64,000 bases of DNA, taken from assembly GCA_033002965.1 (NCBI GenBank), contig JAURVB010012638.1:1-64000 (forward strand). Reading direction: 5' to 3'. Positions 20,843 to 33,023 of this stretch are shown in pieces. The first letter of the stretch is position 1. Every line of letters begins with the position of its first letter. A program made the position numbers and the translations under genes. The notes under the pieces are model-generated. The model did not search any database. It was given only the letters and a program-made list of their open reading frames with translations, and was not told the DNA's origin. Origin of the DNA: Piper betle (Eukaryota > Streptophyta > Magnoliopsida > Piperales > Piperaceae).

Positions 20843-22348
20843 ACTCATCATCGGCAAAAATTTTTAGAAAGTGACCCATCGGAGAAGGGAGAAAATAGAA
20901 CAGAAAGCAGCAACAAGATGGATTTCGTGGATTTTTCCGACCAATGCCGGTCGTGCCCAGCCCTAACGTGGTCTCCAACATAAAACCGGTAAAGTGTTCT
21001 ACAAACCCAAATCGATTTTCCCTTGAATCCAACACCTCCGTTGTCGGAAAATATTCAAGAAGTGACCCATCGAAGAAAGGAGAAAAGAGAACAGCAAGTA
21101 GCAGTGAAGTGAAAAGCTGACTTTGTGGATTTGTTCTGACCAACACCGGTTGTCCCCAGCCCGGAGTTTGCAGAGCACCACTGACTAGAGAGGTGACCCA
21201 TCCTAGTAGCTGCAGGCGGATGAGTTCGTGAAGCGAAGGGGTCTTTTGCTATCCTCTTGTCACCCTGATGTGTTGGAACATGGCTGCCCATATGGAAAGA
21301 TCACTGCCTCGCCACCTTATTGCTGCCGACACCTAGGAAAGATCACTCTAAGTCACTAGTCAGAGCAGTTTCCATGCATAGAGCCAGAACCCTAGCCGGG
21401 GTGTTGTCTTCCGTGCAGTTGAATGAAAGCTGCGATGACTTGGTAGTGAAGGCCAAGGTCCCAGCCCGGGTATTAGTGAGGGTACCTAGAGGACGTGTTC
21501 AGAAGTCTGTTGGGCGAGTTGGCAAGGTGTGTGTGGTCCAACAAGGTGAGAATATGTTGGAGTTTAGTATCGTAATCCTAGTGGGAGATTTCATGGAGGT
21601 TGCCAATGACTTCCGGAAGTACTTTGGGGATTGCAAGAGTGAGTTGCTGCATGTGGCCAAGGGTAAGCTCTAAATCATTGGTCGGGGAGTACGATAGCCG
21701 TCCATGGAGATGATATGGGATATTTGGTTGGAGAAAGTTCGTCCATATTGTTGGCATGGAATGCCGAATGCTCACTATCGTCAGTTGAAGGTAATGACTA
21801 TTGATGAGACACCGGGGAAATCATCGTATCAGGAGTACCATTTGACAAAGGTGAGGTGTCGACAGGAGATCAGCTATTTCCTGGTGTTGCAGGGAGGTGA
21901 ATCAAACATCTCTATCTCCACTTATCTAGAGAGGCAGCCACTAGATGAGGTGGGTTCATGTTGGGCTAATTACCAGCAGTGCTTTACAGGGAGGAAGAGA
22001 AGAACAGTCAAACTAGTTAAGTTACTAGCTGCATTGTAAAGTCTTAAGGGTGCTTCGAGCCAGCAATTCTCGGAACCATGGGGAGTTGTTTGGACAGTTT
22101 GGATAAGAGGACTCGAAAGTTGGAGGCTGGAGCATATGGCCGATGAAAGTGTGTAGGTGTACATGCAAGGTCTATGGCATGCCTGATCGAGGATGATGCA
22201 ATGGCGGAGCTGGAACCATAGTATGACGGGTCTATGGTACATGGAGTAGGGACGGTATCGTGGGGGAGATGTGTATTCGACATGTTATTGAAGAAGGGGA
22301 CAAACCTTCCTTCCGATGAGGACATCAGCTCTCATTGGTGGGGGAGGA
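20843..22348 (+). other. Element D internal region, right part
   Basis: Starts with ~190-bp tandem repeats (units near 20881 and 21072; earlier units at 6553 and 14818) carrying the 'ccgaccaatgccggtcg' and 'aacccaaatcgattttcc' blocks. Beyond 21140 are two plus-strand open frames, 21320-21673 (117 codons, ..VVKAKVPARVLVRVPRG..) and 21704-22039 (111 codons, starts MEMIWDIWLEK), separated by stops. I recognise no domain in either; they could be the decayed end of a polyprotein or chance. The region ends in a G-rich tract 'ggtgggggagga' (22337-22348) directly before an LTR start, which looks like a polypurine tract. Confidence 0.5.
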
Positions 22349-24397
22349 TGTCACAGCTATGATTCATGGATGTTACCGGGAACTAGGGTTTGGGTGCTGT
22401 TCCTAGGTTTCCTGCATCCATGAGGGGGTAGTAGTGGCTATCCGAGTGGTGGAAACAACATACTCGAGGCTAACCCATGTTATAGTTGCAGGTAACGAAC
22501 TAAGGTGCACGAGGCTGCCGGGTGACCGAGCATTGTGGGATAGCATGGCATCGAGTTACGGCAGTGGATTGCGGCACATGGGTCGGTATATGCGGTACCG
22601 AGTGTGTGGTCGGGTTCGAGTCAGGAAACCTCAAGATGATGCTGGTTTGTGAGTTGGTGCGCTAGCCAGGTGCTGATCGAGCATCAGGGCTAGGCGTACG
22701 AGTGATCGGTGTATGGGTCGGAACATCGGGGTTGAGGTGCAACCTGTGTACCGAGCATGATCGATCAGGCTACCGAGCAGATGAGCAGTATCGAGTGTGC
22801 GCGAGCATGAGCGAGTGCAGCATGCCGAGCAGCAGCCAGACGTACCAAGCAGCGCGGTTGTGCCGAGCGGTTTGCCGAGTTGGGTGCCGAGTGACCTTGC
22901 TGTACCGGACCAAGTATCGGTACTGGGGCGGCACGGGCGAGCGCGTAGCGGCATGGCGCTGGTGCGTGGGCGAGTGGCGAGCGCGATGTGAGGTTGCTGA
23001 TGCGTGGGCGCTGTACAGGATCGAGGGTGTGCCGATCCAAACAGCGGCATGCTGGTGCGCGGTGCGGTGCAGGTGCTTCAGCGGTAGCGATGTCCAGCGA
23101 TGGATGATTGCTGATGTTTGCAGCGGTATGGATGCCGGGGAATGCAGCGGTAGACCATTGCCGGTATTGTGGCCGGTAATTGCTGGACGAGGCGATGAGG
23201 TTGAACCAGTGGCGAGGCGATGGCTGAGGTTGAACCATGGGCTAGACTTGAGTCCAGCGGTGCAGCCAACGATCTGTTGGGAGTTTGTTACAGAATTGGA
23301 TCAGATCTGGGAGAAGATTATGATCGGGATGTTGCAACTAACTTCTGGAGATAAACTGGAAGACCGTGTGATGAACCTGGACGTGGATTAGGGCTGGGTT
23401 GCTGGTGACGCGGTGGATCTTTGCAGTATCTTTTGGAGATAAGGATGCTGACTAAGATCGGAGTTATCTTGAAGCAGGAGATCGTGGATGTATAAATACA
23501 CGGTGTGAAGGCTGGAAGAAGAGATCGAGAAACCGAGAGAAACCGAAGGAGAGAATTCCTGAGGTGATTGGTGCAACGTGAAGTCTTGAGTGCAGAGACA
23601 TCCGGGAGAGAAGGAAACTTGTGAAGGTGCTGCAGCCGGTGCTGGTGAAGAGTACTGGACTTTCATTGGAGTTTGCCGGAATCCAGGTACACGTTGTGGG
23701 TTGCTAGTGTGTGGCAATCGGGGAGGGTTACTTGGGTTATAGTAATCCCGTGAGTTCCATTGTATTTGGGGTGCATTGGGGCGAGGCTGTGGGGGCTGTC
23801 CACAAGCCGAGCAAGTACTTGAAGGAGAGAGTAGAGTGCTTGTAATCCTTATGTGTGATAATATAAGGTTGGGAAGTGTTTTTCCCGTAATCTGTTGTTT
23901 TGCTTGTTGGCTGACGTTTTAGGCAGGGAACTTCTGTATTTAGGTCGCGGTCGAAGTTTACAAGGTAGCCAGTTGTGGTAACTGGTTGCTGAGACGAGCA
24001 AGGGCAGACGGCACGACCCCAATACGCATATCGGTATTTGGGGCGATCGGGCAGTTGCTGCGTGTGGCGCTGTTTGGTTCTCGGAACAGCTTATCGGCAA
24101 GGCGTGCTGGTAACTGAGAACGCTGTATCGGTGCTTGTGTGTGATCGAGCACGGGTGATCGAGCGAAGGGCTGATTGGAGTAGCGATATCGGGGACAGAG
24201 ATCTGCTGGGATCGATACCAGTAACCTCGGTGTTGTGGAGTTGGCCGAACACAAGAGGTAGTGTTTGTGTCGTTGGCTTCCGTTATTGTTCTATCTAGCG
24301 TACTTGGTGTTAGGCTGAGTGTTCTCAGAGTGGGAATACGCCGCACAGGACTGATTGGGATCGAAAAATTTTGGGTCCTAGAATCAGCCCCGTGACA
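22349..24397 (+). mobile_element. Element D 3' LTR
   Basis: Begins TGTCAC right after the G-rich tract and ends GTGACA at 24397, perfect 6-bp inverted ends, 2,049 bp. It contains a TATA box at 23491. The first part is dense in CCGAG/TCGAG motifs. Long frames inside (229 codons plus strand at 22702; 157, 139 and 188 codons minus strand) overlap one another with no known domain and are best read as G/C-rich chance frames. The 5' LTR of D is not in the window. Confidence 0.65.
23491..23498 (+). promoter_or_regulatory. Putative TATA box of the D LTR
   Basis: TATAAATA in 'ggatgtataaatacacgg', about 1.14 kb into the LTR, followed by a purine-rich leader. The position suits the U3/R boundary of an LTR promoter. 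Confidence 0.5.
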
Positions 24398-24903
24398 CCA
24401 ACCATCCAAGGCCAAACTTCAACTGTCCCTAGATCACCATGCACTTTGTGTCTTTTGGCGCACCTAGTTCTCTTCAGCCACTTGTCTACGCCACCTGCTT
24501 GATAATTTGGAATCTTAGGAACTTTTTGAGCTCAAAATTCATTACCCTCACCGTTTTTCTGCATTCTAAACATATTGGTAAGATCAAATTCTTCATTAAA
24601 ACATTGCAAGGGATAGGCTATGTATGAATCAAAAAGTTAAAGTGGTAAAAATTTCACTAAGATTTACAACTAGTGAATGAATTGAAAATTAATGGATTGT
24701 GAGTACCAATTTCACCGTGGATTAATTTAGGGATTCAAGTTGAACCCTAAGGAACCATGTAAAATTTCAAGCATGTTATTTTATGAATGTGACATTTTAT
24801 TTTTATCACACTATTTCTTGCGTAGGAAGGGTGTCTCGGTCCTACCGAACCCTCAAACCTGGATTGAAAGACGTGATCTGTTGGGGTGGACAATCCCATG
24901 TCC
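24398..24903 (+). mobile_element. Probable 5' LTR end of element E
   Basis: A/T-rich sequence between the D LTR and a PBS-like motif at 24915. It has no TG start because the D insertion apparently cut it. 'catgtcca' near 24903 could be the LTR end. Only one copy is in the window, so the LTR assignment rests on position alone. Confidence 0.4.
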
Positions 24904-24914
24904 AAATATATTTT

Positions 24915-24932
24915 TGATGACTCCGCTAGGGA
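24915..24932 (+). promoter_or_regulatory. Primer-binding-site-like motif of element E
   Basis: TGATGACTCCGCTAGGGA resembles the TGGCGACTCCGCTGGGGA type found in Tat/Ogre-like Ty3 elements, with three G-to-A/C-to-T changes. It lies ~75 bp before the first open gag-like frame. Confidence 0.5.
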
Positions 24933-24988
24933 ACATCGAGAGGTAGGAGTGCATTGTGAAGAGATAGTGTGTACAATCCACTACAAAT

Positions 24989-25288
24989 GTGGGTGAGCCA
25001 GCCGCCCTGCAACATGAAAACCCCAACTTAAAGGAAGAACTTCGAGAACAGATTAGACAACTTGAATCGGCATTTGATGACGCACTCACCTTAAATAGGC
25101 TAGCCTCCGTCGCAAAGGGAAGTGCATCAAGAAGAGAAGATGCCAACCCAGCAAACCGGAAGAAGTCTAGACAAAATGGACTAGCAAACCAACCAACCGA
25201 TAACAAGCATTCTTACGGCGTCACAAGAAAGGCCTTTGGCGACCACGCCAGCCAGCATAGATGTGTCAGAGACCCCTTGAGGAAATAA
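24989..25288 (+). pseudogene. Element E leader or gag N-terminal frame
   Basis: 99 codons from ATG. Residues ~6-35 are charged and heptad-like (LQHENPNLKEELREQIRQL), suggesting a coiled coil as in some gag N-termini. Basic and polar residues follow to a stop. It lies between the PBS-like motif and the clear gag at 25424 and is probably the decayed start of that gag. No specific domain is recognised. Confidence 0.4.
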
Positions 25289-25423
25289 CATGTTTTCTCA
25301 TGTCTCGGGATCCATGTCACAAGCATCCCCTTTGATAGTTTCACCGTTCAGGCCAAGCTGGATGCAACACTATCCCACTATGCAACCAAGTCAGACTGAA
25401 CATAGTCCACTCCCACATTCAAC

Positions 25424-26120
25424 ATGGTTTCCACAGACACCTTACTACTAGCCACTGTACCCATAGGAATGGTACAACCCTGCTATCCCCCAATCTTCAA
25501 TTTTTATGGCGTTTCTACCACCGATTACCACCACAGTGCCCATGCCAACAGCACCAAAGTAGCTCCACTACCAATTAGTTATCCTCCATTAGTCTATCCT
25601 ACTACTATTCTAGTAGCGCCGGTTACACCAGTTGTATCGGTTCAAGATGCCCCCTTTGATGAGTTGAAAGCCACAATAGATGCACAATCCGCATTAATTG
25701 CCGCACTAATAGCGCATAAAGATAAAGAACCAAGTGATGTAGTAAAGTGTCACCATCCCTTAATTGATGAAGTTTACACAGAAAATTTGCCAAAAAAATA
25801 CAAGCTCCCAATCTTCATGAAGTTCAATAGAGATGACAATCCTAGAGATCACAATACAATTTTGAGATTGAGTGTGGAACAATTGCAACAAATGAGAAGT
25901 TAAAGCTATAGTCATTTCTTTGCAGCCCTCAATGGCAATGCCTTAAGATGGTTCAATAACTGGCCTCCCAGATCAGTTAGTTCGTGGGATAAGTTTGTTA
26001 AACAATTCACAGAATATTTTCAGTTAATGGAAATCCCAGTAAAGATAGAACACTTACGACAGTGTCAGAGAGAACTGGGTGAGCAGTTTGCAACATATAT
26101 GAAGAGGTTTAGAAGCCTAA
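25424..26120 (+). pseudogene. Element E gag, left part
   Basis: 159 codons to a TAA at 25901-25903; the same frame continues open to 26120. The end of the first part (KLPIFMKFNRDDNPRDH) and the next block (ALRWFNNWPPRSVSSWDKF) match the retrotransposon gag core of plant Ty3 elements, which forms the particle shell. At 26120 it is cut by A2. The frame resumes without shift at 33047 once A2 and one CCTAA copy are ignored. One in-frame stop is the only visible lesion in this part besides the insertion. Confidence 0.8.
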
Positions 26121-26450
26121 TGTAACAACTTGCCCGAACCGTTCCGGGTGTTGCCTAAAATATAATTGATGTAACAATAGTATTCTAGAACATGATTCAT
26201 CATACAGTAAATAAGTCTAGCAGATTATAACTCATAAAAAGATATCATGTTCTGATAGCATATGACAATATATAAAATAACCATCCCACAGTGTTGGATC
26301 GCTTCCTATAGCTACAATTATAACACAAGAGAATAATAAAGAAGTCCAATTGATTATCAATTCACCAAACCTGGCTTACTTTTATTCTTCAGTCCAATGC
26401 TGCTGACCTACAAAGGCAACTCCGCATTATTGATAAAACCACTAAGTCAC
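26121..26450 (-). mobile_element. A2 3' LTR, terminal remnant
   Basis: Matches the first ~330 bp of the A2 5' LTR (30109-30440), to 'aaaaccactaag', then jumps to RNase H-end sequence ('agtctagctagctgctgg', compare 18775). Everything between was lost in one deletion. Confidence 0.85.
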
Positions 26451-26598
26451 CCTTTTGCTGTACATGGCCCAAGTCTAGCTAGCTGCTGGCTTTGTCCACC
26501 TTGCCCTTCCGACTCAACGTGCCTGCTACCACATTTGCTTTCCCAAGATGGTATAAGATTTGGAAGTCGTAGTCCGTCAAATACTCTAGCCACCGCCT

Positions 26599-26880
26599 CT
26601 ATTGAAAGTTAAGGTCATTCTGGGTGAAAATATACTTCAAACTCTGGTGGTTAGTGAAGACTTCAAACTGGGCACCATACAGGTAGTGTCTCAAAATTTT
26701 TAGAGCAAAAACCAATGCTGCCAGTTCCAAGTCATGGGTTGCATATTTTTGCTCATGATTCTCGAATTGACAAGAGGCATAGGCCACCACTTTACCTCCC
26801 TGCATAAGAACACATCCTATACCTAATAGGGACGCATCACTGAAGACTACGAATCCTTCATTTCCATTTGGCAGTGTCAA
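26599..26880 (-). pseudogene. A2 RNase H domain fragment
   Basis: 94 codons: the [20 protein letters not shown] block holds the first catalytic Asp of the RNase H fold (VFSDAS), followed by [22 protein letters not shown] with the conserved Glu, and ends at [13 protein letters not shown]. The RNase H of Ty3 elements removes the RNA template during reverse transcription. The C-terminal part continues with stops toward 26480. Confidence 0.85.
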
Positions 26881-26913
26881 GATTGGTGCAGTTGTTAGAC
26901 TCTTCTTTAGAGA

Positions 26914-27315
26914 CTAGAAACTCTCCTCACACATACTACTCCATTTGAACTTGACTCCCTTCCTTGTGAGTTTGGTCATCGGCGATGCTACTAAGGAGAA
27001 GTCTTTAATGAGTGTCCTGTAGTAACCTGCTAAACCAAGAAAACTTCTGATGTCAGTGACTGACTTGGGTTGTGGCCAATCAGTGACTGCTTTCACTTTT
27101 GATGGATCCACTGCAATTCCAGCCTTCGAGATAATATGACCAAGGAAGTTTACCTCCTTCAACCAGAAGTCACACTTTGAGAGCTTGGCAAAAAGTTGAT
27201 TTCTCTCAGAACTTGAAGAGTAATGGACATGTGTTTCACATGCTCTTCTTCATTATTTGAATAGAGCAGAATGTCATCTACAAACACGATAATAAATTTG
27301 TCCAAGTATGCGTGA
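26914..27315 (-). pseudogene. A2 reverse transcriptase, C-terminal part
   Basis: Open from about 27162 ([22 protein letters not shown], then [18 protein letters not shown], the RT connection region). Upstream, in a shifted frame with a stop, is the palm active site FVDDILL near 27275-27295. The reading then runs into the left border of solo LTR A3 at 27320 and resumes at 28843. Confidence 0.85.
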
Positions 27316-27320
27316 AACAC

Positions 27321-28837
27321 TGTAACGACCCGGCCATTTTTAATAAGTTATAAAATAATGGTTCCCACAGTCTTAGACCATTTCCCAAAGCCACATTTAT
27401 AACTCAAAACAAAATAAAAAGAAGTCCCATTTATTACCCATTCTCCTAACCTGACTATCCTATCATACTTTTATTCTACCTTATTTGACCTGAAATCAAA
27501 CAATCTTGATTGGCCTACATACCCATATCGGGACCAAGGTCGATGTAGTTCTATTGGCTGATGGGTTAGTCCACCGTGCCACTATAAAATATTGGGCCGA
27601 TGGGTCAGTCTATCGTGCCCCTTTATTGGCCGATTAGTTCATTCCATCGTACCCCCTATTATGTTGGGCCGATGGGTCCATTCCACCGTACCCCCTATTG
27701 GCCGATGGGTCCATTCCATCGTACCACCTATTTGCCGATGGGTCCATTCCACCGCACCCCTTATTAGCCGATGGGTCCATTCCACCGTACCACTTATTAT
27801 GTTGAGCCGATGGGTCCATTCCACCGTACCCCTTATTAGCCGATGGGTCCATTCCACCGTACCAGTTATTATGTTGAGCCGATGGGTCCATTCCATCGTA
27901 CCCCCTATTGGCCGATGGGTCCACTCCACCGTACCACTTATTAGGTTGAGCCGATGGGTCCATTCCACCGTACCACTATATTAGGTTGAGCCGATGGGTC
28001 CATTCCACCGTACCCCCTATTGGCCGATTGGTCCATTCCATCGTACCACTGTATTAGGTTGAGCGGATGGTCCATTCCACCGTACCCCCTATTGGCCGAT
28101 GGGTCAATTCCACCTACCACTGTATTAGGTTGAGCCGATGTCCATTCCACCGTACCCCCTATTGGCCGAAATTTATTTATGGACTGTCCGTTCCATTCTG
28201 ACATGTCTATTATTAGATTTTGAACAGTACGGCTAAAAAATAGGGTTTCTTGAAACTAGCCAAATGTGAATTTCATATCTGCCATCTAATTTGCAATCAT
28301 ACAATCTCTCAACACCCAAAGACCTATTGCAATTTATACCAAAAGTTTCAGCAACTTAGCAAGGTATTTCTAATGAATTTATGCGTTGCAACCATGCATG
28401 TAAGAGTTCCAATAGAAAAGAAACTAAGAAGAAGTATGAAATACTTACACCACAATGGAAAGGCACTGGAGAAGAGGCAAGAGTGGACTGCCTTTTCTCC
28501 CTAACCCCTCCTTCTATATATATATGCTTCAACGAGTTCCTCAAATAAATTGTCACATCTATTCATGCATAGGTATTCCCTAGGTTCAACGAGTCCCTTT
28601 ATTAAATTCTCTTACCCCATCATCCGTTCATGAATCAGTATTCTGTAGGTTGGGTTCGTCTTCCCTAATGCCAGAGTTTGGCCTTACGTCTTCTCTAAGG
28701 TTAGTGTTTGGCTTTACGTTGAACCGTGACCGGTCTACTTGATAACCAACCATATCCATTCATCGAAAATAATATTTCATAATACTTAGGTTCAAGTCAT
28801 GAAATAAAACTTTTCACATATTTTCACGGTTCTTACA
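27321..28837. mobile_element. Solo LTR A3 inside A2 RT, TSD AACAC
   Basis: 1,517 bp, TGTAACGACCCGGCC...GTTCTTACA, flanked by AACAC at 27316-27320 and 28838-28842. The RT reading on both sides becomes continuous when it is removed. There is no internal region or second LTR, so it is a solo LTR left by LTR-LTR recombination. The TGTAACGACCC end points left, which gives minus orientation by comparison with A1. It contains a 17-unit minisatellite. Confidence 0.9.
27549..28170. repeat. LTR minisatellite, GGCCGATGGGTCC type
   Basis: About 17 units with the core 'gccgatgggtccattccacc' and 'gtacc'. Two unit lengths dominate, 33 bp (ending ccccctatt) and 39 bp (ending with an added attaggttga-type tail). 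Both are multiples of three, which leaves frames of 109-130 codons open on both strands; I regard them as a by-product. Confidence 0.95.
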
Positions 28838-28842
28838 AACAC

Positions 28843-29426
28843 TATGTTCATGAGTGACATAAAGGCCGCTGGTGCATTTGTTAGACCAAAAGGCATGACC
28901 AGAAACTCATAATGTCCATACCGAGTTTGGAAAGCCATTTTTTGTATGTCTGACTCCTTTACTCGCAACTGGTGATAGCCAGACCGCAATTCTACTTAGA
29001 AAATAATCTGGCTATTTTTAGCTGATCAAACAAGTCATCCATCCTCGATAAGGGGTACTGATTCTTGACCGTCACTTGATTGAGGTTTCGATAGTCAATA
29101 CACAGCCGAAGTGATCCATCTTTCTTCTTCACAAATAGAACAGGGGCTCCCCAGGGTGAAGTACTTTGTCGGATGAAGCCTACCTGCAACAACTCTTCTA
29201 GTTGACTCTTTAACTCCTTGAGTTCTACTGGAGCCATGCGGTACGGTGCTTTAGAAATTAGTGTTGTTCCAGGTGCTAGGTCAATGGCAAACTCCATTCC
29301 CCGCTTATGAGGTAACCCTGGAAGTTCGTCTGGGAATACATCGGGAAACTCTGCTACCATAGGAAACATGGACAACTCTTTGGGTTTTGACTTAGACTCA
29401 ACTAAATTAGCCAAAAGGCTTTTCAA
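28843..29426 (-). pseudogene. A2 reverse transcriptase, N-terminal part
   Basis: 144 open codons at 28992-29426: end of the protease-RT linker ([16 protein letters not shown]), the start of RT ([19 protein letters not shown], then [20 protein letters not shown], with [14 protein letters not shown]). After one stop near 28990 the frame goes on with [20 protein letters not shown] and [13 protein letters not shown]. The palm aspartate pair lies beyond A3 at ~27285. Protease is missing upstream. Confidence 0.9.
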
Positions 29427-29429
29427 CCC

Positions 29430-29925
29430 TCACCAAATAACTCGACTGCGATGGAATGTGGTTTTTCCCATGGTTTTCTACCAGTAAAATGCTTCCTCCC
29501 AAAGCATGCATGTTGCCAACCTCACTTGATGGCGGTGGGGCACAGACAGAGCCCTAAATGCTTTTTGATAAGGTCTATCCAGTTCTTTGCCTTCATTGGA
29601 TCGATCCCTTTGACAAATAGTTCAGCTCCATTCTTCTTGAACTTTTCCACAGTGTAACGGTCACAATCATCAACAGCTGGTGGCATTACTTGTCAAGACT
29701 ACCAGTGGCACTGGGTTTGGACACTCCCTCGCTTGCCTGGGTCTGCTAACCCTGCCCGCCCAAGGGCAATTCCCAGACCACCATCCGGGGATATTCTAAA
29801 CCACAGAATTTATATATTGAGGCTTGCGCTAGTCCCTGTATGGCTGTCAGGATCTGGGCCAACACATTCTCTGTGTTCGAATTTGACTGCGCAGATTGGT
29901 TTGACTGTCTACGAGTGCCTGCCAT
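29430..29925 (-). pseudogene. A2 gag remnant
   Basis: Starts MAGTRRQSNQSAQSN at 29925, like the A1 gag. An ILTAIQGLAQAS block follows, then frameshifts. Further on come the capsid-start block DRYTVEKFKKNGAELF and a WIDLIKKHLG-like block near 29570. The mid gag to protease region is deleted at about 29430, where reading enters the RT linker. It cannot encode a shell protein. Confidence 0.8.
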
Positions 29926-30094
29926 CTGAAATGTCTAACCATTATGGTTCATTAATATGTTTTCTCTTAGTTATGACTTAGGTTTATTAGCGAATGCATT
30001 TGTTAATTCAAAATAGAACACAGTGGGAAAAGATAATTATTGGACTTTTCAACAAGGTACTTGAGTGGTAAAATGTAAGCTTGTGGGAAACCGT

Positions 30095-30106
30095 GCTCAG
30101 ATACCA
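30095..30106 (-). promoter_or_regulatory. Primer-binding site of A2
   Basis: The minus strand reads TGGTATCTGAGC, one change from the Met-tRNA site, two bases from the LTR end at 30109. Confidence 0.9.
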
Positions 30107-30108
30107 CC

Positions 30109-32975
30109 TGTAACGACCTGCCCGAACCGGACCGGGTGTTACCTAAAATATAATTGATGCAACAATAAGATTCTAGAACATGATTCATAATACAGTAAAG
30201 AAGTCTAGCAGATTATAACTCATAAAAAGAAATCATGTTCTGATAGCATATGACAATATATATAATGACCGTCCCACAGCCTCAGACCATTTCCCATGGC
30301 CACAATTATAACACAAGAGAATAATAAGGAATCCAATTGATTATCAATTCATCAAACCTGAGTTACTTTTATTCTTCAGTCCTATGCTGCTCACCTGTGG
30401 AGGCAATTCCGCGTTAGTGATAAAACCACTAAGCCGCATAATTAAATGAAACAAGTAAATAAAATCCCCATTATCCTTTCAAGAGTCTTTTAGTTGTTAT
30501 GAGCCTATGCCGAGCTCGTTATATGCTAGGAGGGGTGGCCACCCCATCTAGCTACCATCCCATGCATGCGCAGACACGCTACGTGGCCCACGGCCTGTAG
30601 TTACCGATGTTTGCCATTGACTCACCCTCTTGGTATCACAAGTGCATAATGAGCCGTCTTGCGCCATTGCGCCCTGTTGCCCCTTTCGGCATGGGGATAG
30701 GTGTTCAATCTTTCAGGGGGTGCTGCCTTGTGCCGAATTGAGTAGACCCCGGTTGCGTTCCAGCGCATGGTGGTCAGATACTCAAGTCGACCAAGACTCC
30801 CACATAGTAATTTTAAAGGTGTGGCCCTGTGTTGGACTGAGTCAATTCCTTTACCCCGATTGCGTTCTAGCGCATGGTGGTCGAATCTGGGCTTAGGCCG
30901 ACCAGGGCTGCCAAGAAGGGAAAATACAACATTTCAAATAATTATACGGACCTGGATAGTTCGTAAGTGAACTTGCAGCTGTGACCAACGATCCTGAATC
31001 TGAACGAGAACATAAAATTATACATAAGTATAATTATTATACAATTTTATTCAAGTAGAAATGCATGCAACTAAATGACTAATATATATATATCACTATT
31101 AAAATTGAAGAATATTAAATATTAAATTATTCATCGTGATATAATCATTTAAATCCTACTTTACATTTTAAATTAATTATCTAAATCATAATTAACACTT
31201 AACAAATAATAAAGTAATTATTAATTCATAAACAAGTATTTAATTATTATTATTAGTATATTTTCTTTTGAGATAATAATTACTTAACCACGATCTTGAT
31301 GATTTAGTTTACGGTTATAATTTCTTTTAATCGCTATCATTATTCATAGCAATTTAATTAATTAAGTTGTTCGATTAAATTATTTAAAATAATTTGTATT
31401 ATTTTAATTCAATCATATTATTAATACAATTATTTTAAATTATTCAACTCAATAAAGTTTCGAACTTTATTTATTTTCATTATGCTATTTAGGTTCGACG
31501 CTGGTGATTTTTACACGATTATATTTTAATAACTCTATTTTCTACATTACTGACTTGTTATTAAAATAATCACTTTATTTACCTAATATTAAATTTAATA
31601 TGGTAAAGGTAAAATCTTTATTTTATCAATTACTTATAATCATCCTGATTTAAAATTAATCGCTTATAGTACGCCGATAAATTATCGACCGTTTATCATT
31701 ACCGTATTTTTATTACTTCGTGGCGATTTCGTACAATAATTAATTAGTTTAGTAACTTTACCCATAACCCATTAAAATAATTATTTTAAAGATTTATTAC
31801 GAGTTAGTATTACTTTTAACTCGAGCCACGTCGAGTCAAGTAGTATTTACAAGTTTGCCACCCTTCTTCTTCTTCCTCCCATCGCCATTCTTCTCTTCTC
31901 CAAAAACAGGTTCGTCCTTCTTCTCCCAGCCTCAAGACCACTTCTTTCTTGCACCTTGCTACCATTTAGATGTTCAACAACATCAAGCCAGCATCAAAAC
32001 AGGAAGGATCGGCCACCTTTGGACGACGCAAGGAAGAGGACCGTTCTCCCCACGTCTGCACCAAAAACCAGACCTGTGACGTCTTCTTCTTCAACCCAAA
32101 ACCAGATCATGACTCCATCAACTGCTTCCCTTCCCTACCAATCCAATTGGAAGCATAAAGCTCGTGCATTACAGCAACTATCCAAGGCGAATCACGTTCT
32201 GCACCAAGTCGCGAAACTCCTGGCCAGCAGCACCGCCGGGACTGCAAGATGACTCCGTCCGGCCAGCAGCACCGCCGGGAACGCTCCCTTCTCCGCGCAC
32301 GACGACCCAACGTCAAGGCCAAGCGTCTACCCTCTGAAGCTGCCATGACAGCGTCTGTTTCAGCAGAACGTCGTCCCTTCCGTCACCCTTGCAACTCCGC
32401 CCACTCACAGCTGCAATTCCGCCACCCACCGGAAACCAGGGACATGGCGAGCCATCCCTTCGACCCAGCAACCAGAGGGGTCGACGGGGGTGTGAGGGGA
32501 AGCCTTGCAAACTTGTTTACAGTTGCCCATCTCGCCAACAATTTGCACCCGTCGGCCATGGACGGGATTTCAGTTTTCCAGTTTAGTTTAGTTCTTTTCT
32601 TTCTTGTTGATTTGAGACTTTAGTTACATGATTAACAAGCTTACTATCAATTAAAAAGAATATGCATGCAAGAAAATTAAGAAGAGGGAGATAGGAAGGA
32701 TACCCAAGCAAGGAAGAAACACCGGCAAGGAAGAGGAGAACTAGGCGGCTAAGGTGAGGAAGACGCCCCTACACCCGTATGTGAAAAATGATGTCCTCTT
32801 TCAAAATTTATAAAAATGAAAATGATGGCTAGGGTATGTGAAAACACCCCTACACCCGTATTTCATTTAACCGGGTAAATAATAAAATGGTTAAATAATT
32901 AACCGGGTAGAGAATATAATACGTTCGGTCCTTCCCGGACTCCGTTCCGTCCTTTTGGGACTGCGTCCGCGTCCA

Positions 32976-33023
<48 letters not shown>

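Noticed and set aside
21320..22039. Two D internal frames as known polyprotein domains.
   Set aside because: I could not match them to gag, protease, RT, RNase H or integrase motifs; left as unknown within the D body.
22702..23391. A 229-codon plus-strand frame (Cys- and Trp-rich) as a gene.
   Set aside because: It lies wholly inside the D LTR, overlaps 139- and 157-codon frames on the other strand, and has no recognisable domain. Its composition follows the G/C-rich motif cluster.
27592..27984. CRISPR array or a repetitive secreted protein (GRWVHST repeats).
   Set aside because: Units are contiguous with no unique spacers, lie in a plant solo LTR, and are open on both strands because the unit length is divisible by three.
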